Notes under the pieces: model-generated
Databases searched by the model: none
Told to the model about the DNA's origin: nothing
What the model saw: the letters and a program-made list of their open reading frames with translations, nothing else
Position numbers and translations under genes: made by a program
Assembly (NCBI RefSeq): GCF_025567195.1
Contig: NZ_JAOQJF010000013.1
Location: 1-64,000 of the forward strand
Length of the DNA stretch: 64,000 bases
From: Alitiscatomonas aceti
GTDB taxonomy: Bacteria; Bacillota; Clostridia; Lachnospirales; Lachnospiraceae
Reading direction: 5' to 3'
In this document: positions 9,117-18,004 of the stretch, in pieces
Position numbering within the stretch: position 1 is the stretch's first letter
Layout: each line of letters opens with the position of its first letter

Positions 9117-9488
9117 CTACTCTCCGATATGCTCCATCCCCTGGGCGAGGATTGTTTCTATGTGGCTGTCTGCCAGGGAATAAAGAACGCTCCGGCCATC
9201 CCTGCGGAATTTTACCAGACGCATCTGCTTCAGGATCCGGAGCTGGTGGGAGATCGCCGACTGGCCCATATTTAAAAGGCTGGCGATGTCGCAGACGCAC
9301 AGCTCCGACTGGCTTAAGGCATAAAGGATCCGGATCCTGGTGGAATCCCCGAACACACGGAAAAATTCCGCCAGCTGCTGGAGCTCGTCTCCCTGGGGCA
9401 TCACGTCCATGACCTGCTTTACCACCTGCTCGTGGACGTGGATAAAATCACAGTGGGGGGCTATTTTTTCGTCCTCTTTTCTTCCCAT
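9117..9488 (-). CDS. ArsR/SmtB family metal-responsive regulator
   Basis: A 123-residue winged-helix repressor. The alpha-3 metal motif ELCVCDIA is intact and the N-terminus holds extra Cys/His residues (HCDFIHVHE), as in CadC/SmtB-type sensors of soft or transition metals. The C-terminal helix has DSHIETILAQGMEH, which could form a second metal site. Unlike most relatives it has no metal efflux gene beside it; it sits between pfkA (13-base gap) and dapF (4-base gap). Which metal it senses and what it controls cannot be told from here. Confidence 0.88.
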   Translation of the reverse strand: MGRKEDEKIAPHCDFIHVHEQVVKQVMDVMPQGDELQQLAEFFRVFGDSTRIRILYALSQSELCVCDIASLLNMGQSAISHQLRILKQMRLVKFRRDGRSVLYSLADSHIETILAQGMEHIGE

Positions 9489-9501
9489 TCTCTTCCCTCT
9501 T

Positions 9502-10479
9502 TTAGCGGACCAGAAGCTTACTGATCTCGAACTGCTCCTCTGAGATATCCTTCGTCATGTTCAGCGCTTCCTGGATATCGTAATCCACAAACCGGCCGCC
9601 TCTGTACGCTACGATCCGGTTGCTCTTTCCTTCCCATAAAAGCTCCGCCGCCTTGGCTCCCATAATGGAGGCGTAGACACGATCCTTACAGGTAGGGGTG
9701 CCGCCCCGCTGGATGTGGCCGATGATGGTGGCCCGGGTCTCGATCCCTGTGGCCGCCTCGATCCGTCTTGCCATGGACGTGGAGTGGCCGATCCCCTCGG
9801 CGTTGATGATGATGTGGTGTTTTTTGCCGCGCTTTCTGTTTTCAATGATGCGGTTGATGAGATACTGCTCATTGCCATCATACCGCTCTGGAAGCAGGAT
9901 ATCCTCGGCTCCGTTGGCGATCCCGCACCACAAGGCAATGTATCCCGCACGGCGGCCCATTACCTCGATGATGCTGCACCGCTCATGGGAGGTGGACGTA
10001 TCCCTTACCTTATCAATAGCCTCCATGGCTGTGTTGACAGCTGTATCAAAACCGATGGTATAATCGGTACATGCGATGTCAAGGTCAATGGTTCCCGGAA
10101 GTCCGATGGTATTGATCCCCAGGGCAGAAAGTTTTCCCGCTCCCCGGAAGGAACCGTCACCGCCGATGACAACGACTCCGTCGATGCCGTGCTTCCTGCA
10201 GATCTCTGCACCCATCTTCTGGCCTTCCTCCGTCTGGAACTCTTCACAACGCGCTGTATAAAGGATCGTGCCTCCCCGGTTGATGGTATCGGCAACGCTG
10301 ACGCTGTCCATATCCACGATCTCTTCCTGGAGAAGTCCCGCATATCCTCTCATGATGCCCTTTACCTTGAGGCCTTTATTGATGGCCGTCCTTACGACTG
10401 CACGGATCGCCGCGTTCATTCCGGGCGCGTCGCCGCCGCTTGTCAGTACGCCGATGGTCTTAACCTCTTTTTTTGCCAT
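9502..10479 (-). CDS. pfkA: ATP-dependent 6-phosphofructokinase
   Basis: Phosphorylates fructose 6-phosphate in glycolysis. From the ATG at 10479, preceded by GGAGG, the protein has 325 residues, normal for the bacterial enzyme. Visible motifs are GVLTSGGDAPGMNAAIRA near the N-terminus, the nucleotide site GGDGSFRGA, the catalytic loop PGTIDLD and MGRRAGYIA. The loop has Leu where most family members have Asn (GTIDND), while both aspartates are kept. A longer start at 10512 lacks a ribosome site. Confidence 0.96.
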   Translation of the reverse strand: MAKKEVKTIGVLTSGGDAPGMNAAIRAVVRTAINKGLKVKGIMRGYAGLLQEEIVDMDSVSVADTINRGGTILYTARCEEFQTEEGQKMGAEICRKHGIDGVVVIGGDGSFRGAGKLSALGINTIGLPGTIDLDIACTDYTIGFDTAVNTAMEAIDKVRDTSTSHERCSIIEVMGRRAGYIALWCGIANGAEDILLPERYDGNEQYLINRIIENRKRGKKHHIIINAEGIGHSTSMARRIEAATGIETRATIIGHIQRGGTPTCKDRVYASIMGAKAAELLWEGKSNRIVAYRGGRFVDYDIQEALNMTKDISEEQFEISKLLVR

Positions 10480-10530
10480 ATGTTCATTCCTCCAAATTAC
10501 CTGCATGCTCATTGATGCCTAATCCCTAGT

Positions 10531-13500
10531 TTAATCTATTTTATCCCGCTTTTCAATGGTTTTTTGCACAACTTTGACATTTTTTTCACCAAGTAAAGTG
10601 TACAGTTCCTCCAAAAGCCTTCCCTGGGCGTTGATGGCCCAGCTGGGAGACAGCCGTCTGAGCTTTCTCTCCTTCTTCAGATACATGACCACCCGGTCCT
10701 TCCCCTCGGATTCCCGAAGGACCGCCATGACGCTGTCCACGGTCCTTTCATAAAACTCCTGGTCCTCAAACTGGAGCCACAGCTCGTTGGGAATGGCGGA
10801 AAACGGGATCACTTCCTCACATACCAGCTTTCCCACCGGATCGTCTCCAATGGAAGCCCGGCCCCGTAAAAAGACCTTGGAATCCTCCGTCAGATACTGC
10901 TTGTTTTTCTCATAGATCTTCGGAAAGACCAGGGCCTCCACGGTCCCCACCATGTCCTCCAGGGACACAAAGGCCATCAGCTGGCTGGTGCGGGTGGTCT
11001 TTACCTTTTTGGCCGTGATCATGCCTCCCACCACCACAATGGAATTATCCTCCACCACCGTATGGCCGTCCTCATCCACGATGAAATCTGAGGTCCGGGC
11101 CGTCACGTTCTTCTGCCACAGCTCCTGGTATGCCTCCATGGGATGGCCGCTGACGTAGATCCCCAGGGTCTCCTTTTCAAAGGCCAGAAGTGTCTCCTTA
11201 TCAAATTCCCCCACATCCGGGAAGGACACCTGGAAATTGCCTTTGTCTTCCTCCGGCGCAATATCGAAGAAGCTCATCTGCCCCTCCATCACTGTCTTTT
11301 TCTCCCGTGCCTTGTTTTCCAGGAGCTCCGATGAAACGTACAGCTTCTGCTTCCTGGTGCCTGGAAGGGAATCCAGGGAACCGGATTTTATGAAGCTCTC
11401 CAGGGTCCTCTTATTGACCTCCCGGTTGGACATCCTGGATACAAAATCCTCCAGGGTGGAAAACGGCCCGCCCGTCTCCCGCTCGGAGATGATCACGTCC
11501 ACCACAGCCCGGCCCACGCTCTTAATGGCCGAAAGCCCATAGCGGATGCTGTTCCCGGAAACGGAAAAGCCGCTCACGCCCTCGTTGATATCCGGAGGCA
11601 GGATCCCGATCCCCATGTTCCGGCAGGCCAGGATATATTCTGACACCTTTGTGACATTATCCATGATGGAGGTCATAAGGGCGGCCATGAATTCCCTGGG
11701 ATAGTAGTATTTTAAATAGGCCGTCTGATAGGCCACCACGGCGTAGGCCGCCGCATGGGACTTATTGAAGGCGTATTTGGCGAAATCCGTCATGTCGTCA
11801 AAGATCTGGTTGGCCGTCTTTTCGTCAATGCCGTTGGCCGCACAGCCTTTTACTCCCTCTTCCTCATTGCCGTAAACGAAATTCTTCCGCTCCCTGGCCA
11901 TGACATCCGCTTTTTTCTTGGACATGGCACGGCGCACCAGGTCGCTCCTTCCCAGGGTATACCCGGCCAGGTCTCGGACGATCTGCATGACCTGCTCCTG
12001 GTACACGATACAGCCGTAAGTGGGCTTTAAGATATGCTCCAGCTGGGGGCAGGTATAGGTGATGGCCGCCGGATCATTCTTTCCCTTTAAATATTTGGGG
12101 ATGAAATCCATGGGGCCCGGGCGGTACAGGGAGATCCCGGCGATGATATCCTCAAGGCTCTCCGGCTTCAGCTCCTTCATGAAGCTCTTCATTCCGCCGC
12201 TCTCCAGCTGGAACACGCCGTCGTCCTTTCCTGTTCCGATGGACTCCATGACCTTTTTATCATTGAAATCAATGTGGTCCAGATCCAGCTTTACACCATG
12301 GTCCTTCTGGATCATGGCCACGGCATCCTGGAGCACGGTCAGGGTCCTGAGACCCAGGAAATCCATTTTCAAAAGTCCCAGCTCCTCCAGTGTGGTCATT
12401 GTAAACTGGGTGGTGATGGTGCCGTCGGAGCCTCGGGACAGGGGCACGTATTCGTCAATGTTCGTCCGGCTGATGACCACTCCGGCCGCATGCATGGACG
12501 TATGCCTGGGAAGCCCCTCCAGCCGTCTGGACATGTCGATGAGCTTATGGACCTGCTCGTCGGTATCGTAAAGGGCCTTGAGCTCCGGATTTTTCTTTAA
12601 GGCCAGGTCCAGGGTGATGTTCAACTCCGCCGGGACCATTTTGGAGACCTGGTCGCAGAGGCTGTACGGCAGGTCCATGACCCTTCCCACGTCCCGGATC
12701 ACGCCCCGGGCCGCCAGGGTACCAAAGGTGACGATCTGGGCCACCTGGTCTTTTCCGTATTTCTCCACCACGTAGTCGATGACCTCCTGGCGGCGTTCAT
12801 AGCAGAAATCCACGTCGATATCCGGCATGGACACCCGCTCCGGGTTCAGGAACCGCTCGAACAGAAGCTGGTAGCGGATGGGATCGATGTTGGTGATCTT
12901 TAAGCAGTAGGAAACGATGCTGCCGGCTGCGGAGCCGCGGCCAGGGCCCACGGCGATCCCATGGGATCTGGCAAAGTTTATGAAATCCCATACAATAAGG
13001 AAGTAATCCACATAGCCCATGCTCTTTATGACGCCCAGCTCATATTCCAGCCGCTCCTTTAAGGTCCCGTCGTCCTCCGGATACCGCTCCTTAAAGCCTT
13101 CGCTGCACAGATGGTTTAAATAGCCCCAGGAATCGTAGCCCTCCGGCACCTCATAGCGCGGCAGCTTTGTGACGCCGAACTCGATCTCCACGTTGCACCG
13201 CTCTGCGATCTTTGCCGTATTGTCAATGGCCTCGGGGATGTAGGAAAACAGCTCCCGCATCTCCTCCTCGGATTTCACATAATACTGGCCGCCCTCATAC
13301 CGCATCCGGTTTTCATCGGCCACCTTTTTTCCCGTCTGGATACATAACAGGATATCGTGGGCCTCCCAGTCCTCGGCGTTGATATAGTGGCAGTCATTGG
13401 TGGCTGCCAGGGGGATATCCAGCTCTCTGGAAAGGCGGATGATCCCCTGGTTCACCTGGCGCTGCATGGGGATCCCGTGATCCTGGAGCTCCAGGAAATA

Positions 13501-14010
13501 ATTTCCCCGGCCAAAGATCTCCTGGTATTTTAAGACGGCCTCCTTCGCCTCCTCGTAAAGCCCCCGTGCCAGGAACCTGGGCACCTCTCCGGCCAGACAG
13601 GCGCTTAAGGCAATGATCCCCTTATGGTACGTCTTAAGTACCTCCATATCCACCCGGGGCTTATAATAAAAGCCGTCCACATATCCCTTGGAAACGATCT
13701 TCATCAGATTCTGATAGCCTTCGTTATTTTCCGCAAGAAGCACCAGATGGTAATACCGGTCCTCGCCATGGACATTTTCCCGGTCAAACCTGGAGCCAGG
13801 GGCCACGTAGACCTCACAGCCTAAAATGGGCTTGATCCCCGCCTCCCTGGCTGCCCGGTAAAAATCAATGACGCCGTACATGGCCCCGTGGTCGGTGATG
13901 GCCATGCTGTCCATTCCCAGCTCCTTTGCCCTGACCGCCAGCTCTTTTATTTTACTGGAACCGTCCAGGAGACTGTACTCCGTATGGACGTGTAAGTGTG
14001 TAAAAGCCAT
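10531..14010 (-). CDS. dnaE: DNA polymerase III subunit alpha
   Basis: Replicative polymerase of the DnaE family, 1159 residues. The N-terminal PHP domain starts at HLHVHTEYSLLDGSSKIKEL, the catalytic core holds GPGRGSAAGSIVSY and the aspartate motif PDIDVDF, and the C-terminal part has helix-hairpin-helix and OB-fold regions (VVVGGMITAKKVKTTRTSQL). The ATG at 14010 has GGAGGAGG just upstream, placed right after the terminator of the HPr-like gene. As a Firmicute this cell probably also has PolC elsewhere; that is background knowledge, not seen here. Confidence 0.97.
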   Translation of the reverse strand: MAFTHLHVHTEYSLLDGSSKIKELAVRAKELGMDSMAITDHGAMYGVIDFYRAAREAGIKPILGCEVYVAPGSRFDRENVHGEDRYYHLVLLAENNEGYQNLMKIVSKGYVDGFYYKPRVDMEVLKTYHKGIIALSACLAGEVPRFLARGLYEEAKEAVLKYQEIFGRGNYFLELQDHGIPMQRQVNQGIIRLSRELDIPLAATNDCHYINAEDWEAHDILLCIQTGKKVADENRMRYEGGQYYVKSEEEMRELFSYIPEAIDNTAKIAERCNVEIEFGVTKLPRYEVPEGYDSWGYLNHLCSEGFKERYPEDDGTLKERLEYELGVIKSMGYVDYFLIVWDFINFARSHGIAVGPGRGSAAGSIVSYCLKITNIDPIRYQLLFERFLNPERVSMPDIDVDFCYERRQEVIDYVVEKYGKDQVAQIVTFGTLAARGVIRDVGRVMDLPYSLCDQVSKMVPAELNITLDLALKKNPELKALYDTDEQVHKLIDMSRRLEGLPRHTSMHAAGVVISRTNIDEYVPLSRGSDGTITTQFTMTTLEELGLLKMDFLGLRTLTVLQDAVAMIQKDHGVKLDLDHIDFNDKKVMESIGTGKDDGVFQLESGGMKSFMKELKPESLEDIIAGISLYRPGPMDFIPKYLKGKNDPAAITYTCPQLEHILKPTYGCIVYQEQVMQIVRDLAGYTLGRSDLVRRAMSKKKADVMARERKNFVYGNEEEGVKGCAANGIDEKTANQIFDDMTDFAKYAFNKSHAAAYAVVAYQTAYLKYYYPREFMAALMTSIMDNVTKVSEYILACRNMGIGILPPDINEGVSGFSVSGNSIRYGLSAIKSVGRAVVDVIISERETGGPFSTLEDFVSRMSNREVNKRTLESFIKSGSLDSLPGTRKQKLYVSSELLENKAREKKTVMEGQMSFFDIAPEEDKGNFQVSFPDVGEFDKETLLAFEKETLGIYVSGHPMEAYQELWQKNVTARTSDFIVDEDGHTVVEDNSIVVVGGMITAKKVKTTRTSQLMAFVSLEDMVGTVEALVFPKIYEKNKQYLTEDSKVFLRGRASIGDDPVGKLVCEEVIPFSAIPNELWLQFEDQEFYERTVDSVMAVLRESEGKDRVVMYLKKERKLRRLSPSWAINAQGRLLEELYTLLGEKNVKVVQKTIEKRDKID

Positions 14011-14026
14011 CTGCTGCCTCCTCCGT

Positions 14027-14061
14027 TAAAAAGAGGCTGTTTCCTATGGGAAAACAGCCTC
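14027..14061 (-). terminator. Terminator between the HPr-like gene and dnaE
   Basis: Minus strand: 10-bp stem GAGGCTGTTT/AAACAGCCTC with a 9-base loop, followed by five T. It sits directly before the dnaE ribosome site, so it probably only partly uncouples dnaE from the upstream cluster. Confidence 0.75.
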
Positions 14062-14067
14062 CTGGAC

Positions 14068-14322
14068 TTAATTATTGCTCAGATATTTCTCAATATCGTT
14101 GATCGCCTTTTCTTCATCTGCTCCGTCAGCCGTAACGACCACCTGTTCACCAACCGGAAGGTCCAGTGTCATCATCCCCATGATGCTTTTGGCATTGACT
14201 TTTTTATTGTCGCTCTGAACATAAATCCTGCTTTCATAGCTGCTCGCAAGCTGAACCAGCATTGCAATCGGACGTGCCTCCAGACCGGAAGCCAATTCAA
14301 TAGTAACGGTCCGTTTTGTCAT
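14068..14322 (-). CDS. HPr-family protein lacking the active-site histidine (Crh-like)
   Basis: An 84-residue HPr-fold protein from the ATG at 14322 (GAGGAGG upstream). The phosphoenolpyruvate-dependent site reads SGLEARP, so residue 15 is Glu where HPr has His. The regulatory serine is kept in AKSIMG (Ser46). It therefore should not carry phosphate for sugar uptake but could still be phosphorylated by the HPr kinase encoded 2.7 kb upstream in the same cluster. Bacillus Crh has the same logic with Gln15 and the same place next to whiA. A catabolite-control role is inference from that comparison. Confidence 0.88.
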   Translation of the reverse strand: MTKRTVTIELASGLEARPIAMLVQLASSYESRIYVQSDNKKVNAKSIMGMMTLDLPVGEQVVVTADGADEEKAINDIEKYLSNN

Positions 14323-14356
14323 AACAATCCTCCTCATAACACATGGACAGCAAACC

Positions 14357-15319
14357 TCACTGTCCAGCTCCCTGCTCCTCCCTCAGGCGTTCTGCCAGTT
14401 CGCAGAGCTTTCTCAGCCGGTGGTTGACCCCCGACTTTCCAACAGGCGGTTCCAGGTCTTCACCCAGTTCTTTCAGCGTCGCTTCTGGCTTTTCAAGCCG
14501 CGCCCTGGCGATCTGCGCCAGCCCTGGCGGCAGGCTCTCAAACCCGGCCGTATCCCGAATGAAAACAATATCGTTGATCTGCTTCACCGCAGCGGACACC
14601 GTTTTGTTGATGTTGGCCGTCTCACAGTTTACCTGGCGGTTGACGTTTCCTCTCATCTCCTTCAGGATCCGGATATTTTCCAGCTCCATAAGTGACAGGT
14701 GGGCTTCCATCACATTCAGCATGTCGACGATCTGACTTCCCTCTTTAATATATGCCACATAGTACCGTTTCCGCATGACAATTTTTGCCTCTATGTCAAA
14801 AGTCGCCATAATGGACTGGATCTGCCGGGCCTTGGGCTCCGTGGCACAGACGATCTCAAAGTGATAAAACTTTTCCGGATCGCTGATGGAGCCGGACGCC
14901 AGGAAGGCGCCTCTTAAAAACGCGCGGCGGCAGCATGGATTCTGTACCACCACGTTTCCCACCACCGACAGGTTTTCTCCGATCTCCCCATCTTCGGAAA
15001 GCAGCTTTGTGGCCTTCAATACCCGGAGCGCATCCTCGTGCTGTTTTACACAGACGGAATAGACCCGGTTCTTTCCCAGGTGCGCATTCCGGCGTATCGA
15101 TATGTCAGTTTCTATATTAAATGTTTTTTTCAATAAAGTAAAGCACTTTCTTGCAACTGTTACATTTTCCGTATGGATCTTAATGGTATACCGGTCGTCC
15201 CCCGATATCTGGATCCCTCCGCAAAGGCTCAGGATCGCCGCGATCTCTGCGATCTGACAGTGCCTGGCAGGACTCATCTGCCGGGACAGCTCCTCCTTGA
15301 TTCTGGCAGAAAATGACAT
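14357..15319 (-). CDS. whiA: DNA-binding protein WhiA
   Basis: A 320-residue member of the WhiA family, which joins an N-terminal LAGLIDADG-homing-endonuclease-like domain to a C-terminal helix-turn-helix. It starts MSFSARIKEELSRQ, has the region RRAFLRGAFLASGSISDPEK of the endonuclease-like fold, and ends in the HTH part ARLEKPEATLKELGEDLEPP. In Firmicutes WhiA affects cell division and chromosome segregation. It begins immediately after the rapZ stop codon. Confidence 0.95.
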   Translation of the reverse strand: MSFSARIKEELSRQMSPARHCQIAEIAAILSLCGGIQISGDDRYTIKIHTENVTVARKCFTLLKKTFNIETDISIRRNAHLGKNRVYSVCVKQHEDALRVLKATKLLSEDGEIGENLSVVGNVVVQNPCCRRAFLRGAFLASGSISDPEKFYHFEIVCATEPKARQIQSIMATFDIEAKIVMRKRYYVAYIKEGSQIVDMLNVMEAHLSLMELENIRILKEMRGNVNRQVNCETANINKTVSAAVKQINDIVFIRDTAGFESLPPGLAQIARARLEKPEATLKELGEDLEPPVGKSGVNHRLRKLCELAERLREEQGAGQ

Positions 15320-16189
15320 CTATCTCACTCCATCCACATCTGCATCCCGGTGCTCCATGCGCACCTCGTACCGTTCCGCCTCTTTCAGGCGCTTAAATAC
15401 CTCATGGGCAATGGCCACAGACCGGTGCTTCCCTCCGGTGCAGCCCACGGCGATCACTAACTGGTTCTTCCCCTCCTGCTCATACCTGGGGATCAGGAAG
15501 CGGAGAAGGTCCATGAGCTTTTCTAAAAATTCCGCGGCCGTACCGCCCTGCATCACATAGTCCCGCACCGGCTCCTCCATCCCCGTATGGAACCGCAGCT
15601 CCTCCACATAATAGGGGTTTGGCAGAAACCGCACGTCAAATACCAGGTCCGCGTCCGACGGGATCCCGTATTTAAAACCAAAGCTCAGGACTGTGATGAA
15701 CAGGCTGCTCTTTTCCCGGTCCCTGGAAAAGAGCGTCCGGATCTCCTTTTTCAGCTCCTTTGTAAGGAGCTTGCTGGTATCCAGCACATAGTCAGCTTCG
15801 TCCTTTAAAAAGGCCAGCTTCTCCCTCTCCAGGCTGATGCCCTTTTCCACCCGGCCGGACCGGGACAGGGGATGGCTCCTCCTGGTCTCCTTATAGCGTT
15901 TTATGAGCACCTGGTCGCTGGACTCTAAAAACAGGATCTCAAAGGGATAGGAATTCTCCCGCCATTTATTGATGATGGTCTGCAGCTGGGGCAGCTCCCG
16001 CCCGCTGCGTATGTCGATGCCCAGGGCGATATCACTGGCGTTGTTCTCGTCCCTTAAGGTCAGCTCTGCAAATTTCTCTATGAGCAGGATGGGCAGGTTA
16101 TCCACACAGTAGAACCCCATATCCTCAAAAAATTTCAGAGCCGTCGATTTGCCCGCGCCCGACATGCCTGTAACAATGATCAGTCTCAC
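15320..16189 (-). CDS. rapZ: RNase adapter protein RapZ (YvcJ family P-loop protein)
   Basis: A 289-residue nucleotide-binding protein. It has a Walker A GMSGAGKST at residues 8-16, the segment DNLPILLIEKFAEL, and the conserved C-terminal GCTGGKHRSVAIAHEVF. In enteric bacteria RapZ guides RNase E to small RNAs of the glucosamine pathway; in Firmicutes its role is less clear. It follows murB by 12 bases. Many Firmicutes have a yvcK gene between rapZ and whiA; here the two are directly adjacent. Confidence 0.95.
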   Translation of the reverse strand: MRLIIVTGMSGAGKSTALKFFEDMGFYCVDNLPILLIEKFAELTLRDENNASDIALGIDIRSGRELPQLQTIINKWRENSYPFEILFLESSDQVLIKRYKETRRSHPLSRSGRVEKGISLEREKLAFLKDEADYVLDTSKLLTKELKKEIRTLFSRDREKSSLFITVLSFGFKYGIPSDADLVFDVRFLPNPYYVEELRFHTGMEEPVRDYVMQGGTAAEFLEKLMDLLRFLIPRYEQEGKNQLVIAVGCTGGKHRSVAIAHEVFKRLKEAERYEVRMEHRDADVDGVR

Positions 16190-16201
16190 GGCCGTTTCCT
16201 C

Positions 16202-17065
16202 CTAAAATCCGCCCAGGAGCTTTACCTCCAGCTCCAGCTCCACTCCGGACTGCTCCTGCACCCGTCTTTTTACCTCCATGCAGAGTCCGTAGATCTCCGA
16301 CGCCGTGGCCCCGTTCTGGTTGATGACAAAGCCCGCGTGCTTTTCTGACACGGCAGCTCCCCCCAGCGTGAAGCCCTTAAGACCGGCTTCCTGGATCAGC
16401 TGGCCCGCAAAATGGCCCTGGGGTCTTTTAAAGGTGCTTCCGGCGCTGGGATATTCCAGCGGCTGCTTTTCCCTGCGCTTTGCGGAAAGCTCGTCCATCC
16501 GGGCCTTTATGGCCTCTGGCTCTCCGCGCTTTAAGGCGTATTCTGCCTCCAGCACCACATAGCCGTTTCCCGGGATGCAGCTGGTGCGGTAGCCCAGCTC
16601 CAGCTCCTCTGCCGGGATCCTCTTTATCTGGCCCTCCGGCGTCAGCACCGCGGCGGACAGAAGCACATCCTTTGTTTCCGATCCATAGGCCCCGGCGTTC
16701 ATGACACAGGCTCCTCCCACGGTCCCCGGGATCCCGGCGGCAAATTCCAGTCCTGTAAGGCCGCATTTTAAGGCCAGACTGGCAGCTTTTGAAAGCAGAA
16801 CGCCGGAGCCGGCCCGCAGGATCTCCCCCTCGGTCTCCAGCCGGTCAAACCGGCTGGTGCTGATGATGAGGCCCGGATACCCCTGGTCGCTGACCAGAAG
16901 GTTGCTCCCGTTTCCCACGATGTACCAGGGCAGGCCGGCCTTTTGGAAGAGGGAGACCAGGGCCCCCAGCTCCTCTGCCGTTTCCGGCTCCGCATACCAG
17001 GCGGCCGGTCCCCCGGCCCGGAACGAGGTATGCATCTTCATTGGTTCATTGATCCTTATTTCCAT
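16202..17065 (-). CDS. murB: UDP-N-acetylmuramate dehydrogenase
   Basis: FAD enzyme that reduces enolpyruvyl-UDP-GlcNAc in the cytoplasm during peptidoglycan synthesis. The 287 residues include the FAD-binding GNGSNLLVSD and AGIPGTVGGACVMNAGAYG, and the C-terminal AGSTFKRP with the catalytic Ser of the shorter (type II) MurB proteins. It lies 11 bases after hprK. Confidence 0.96.
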   Translation of the reverse strand: MEIRINEPMKMHTSFRAGGPAAWYAEPETAEELGALVSLFQKAGLPWYIVGNGSNLLVSDQGYPGLIISTSRFDRLETEGEILRAGSGVLLSKAASLALKCGLTGLEFAAGIPGTVGGACVMNAGAYGSETKDVLLSAAVLTPEGQIKRIPAEELELGYRTSCIPGNGYVVLEAEYALKRGEPEAIKARMDELSAKRREKQPLEYPSAGSTFKRPQGHFAGQLIQEAGLKGFTLGGAAVSEKHAGFVINQNGATASEIYGLCMEVKRRVQEQSGVELELEVKLLGGF

Positions 17066-17076
17066 GAAACCTCCTG

Positions 17077-18003
17077 TCAGCTCTTTCTGGCCAAATTCGC
17101 CTGGACCCGGTTATAAAGCTCTTTGGCCGCATTGTAGCCCATTTTTTTCTGGCGGTAATTGACAGCCGCCGACTCCACGATCACTGCCAGGTTTCTTCCC
17201 GGACGGATGGGGATGTCGTGGCAGATCACTTTATTGCCCAGGAACTCCGTATACTGGTCTTCCATGCCCAGACGGTCGTATTCCTTGCTCTTATCCCACT
17301 CCTCCAGACGGATCACCATGTTGATGGACTGGGTATCCTTGACGCTCTCCACGCCGAACAGGGTCTTCACGTCAATGATCCCGATGCCGCGGAGCTCAAT
17401 GAAATATTTGGTGATATCGGGAGCGGAGCCCACCAGGGTCTCGTCGCTCACCTTCCGGATCTCCACCACGTCGTCGCTCACCAGCCGGTGGCCCCTTTTG
17501 ATGAGCTCCAGGGCCGCCTCGCTCTTTCCGATGCCGCTTTCCCCCGTAATGAGAACGCCCTCACCGAACACGTCCACCAGAACGCCGTGGATGCTGATGC
17601 AGGGAGCCAGCTTGGCCTTTAACCAGCGGGTCACCTCCGCCATCACGTCCGAGGTGGGCTTTGCAGAGGACAGGCAGGGAACGCCGTAATGGCAGCAGAG
17701 CGCCAGCACGTCCTCACCCGGCTCCTGGCCGCGGCAGAATACGATACATGGGATCTTGCTGGACAAAAGCTTATCATACATGGCCTTGCGCCGCTCTGTG
17801 GTAAGTCCGGAAAGATAAGCCAGCTCCACATTTCCCAGCATCTGGACCCTCTCGTTATCGAAATGATCGTAAAAGCCTGTCAGCTGCAGGGCCGGACGGT
17901 TCACGTCCGGATGGGATAAAACGATCTTGTCGGCATCGATCTCCGGCGTAAGATTTCTGAAATCCATTTTTTTTATCAGTTCCGTAATAGTAACCCCGTA
18001 CAT
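17077..18003 (-). CDS. hprK: HPr(Ser) kinase/phosphorylase
   Basis: Bifunctional enzyme that adds or removes phosphate on Ser46 of HPr-type proteins and so controls carbon catabolite repression. The 308-residue protein has catalytic His140 in SIHGV, the P-loop GESGIGKS at 154-161, the acid pair in RLVSDDVVEI and the C-terminal signature region IRPGRNLAVIVESAA. It directly follows uvrC (1-base gap) and shares the cluster with an HPr-like protein that keeps only Ser46. Confidence 0.97.
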   Translation of the reverse strand: MYGVTITELIKKMDFRNLTPEIDADKIVLSHPDVNRPALQLTGFYDHFDNERVQMLGNVELAYLSGLTTERRKAMYDKLLSSKIPCIVFCRGQEPGEDVLALCCHYGVPCLSSAKPTSDVMAEVTRWLKAKLAPCISIHGVLVDVFGEGVLITGESGIGKSEAALELIKRGHRLVSDDVVEIRKVSDETLVGSAPDITKYFIELRGIGIIDVKTLFGVESVKDTQSINMVIRLEEWDKSKEYDRLGMEDQYTEFLGNKVICHDIPIRPGRNLAVIVESAAVNYRQKKMGYNAAKELYNRVQANLARKS

Positions 18004-18004
18004 A

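Noticed and set aside
9880..10120. Leu in the PfkA loop GTIDLD as a sign of altered specificity
   Set aside because: Both aspartates of the loop are kept and, as far as I recall, this variant occurs in other Clostridia, so it is probably normal.
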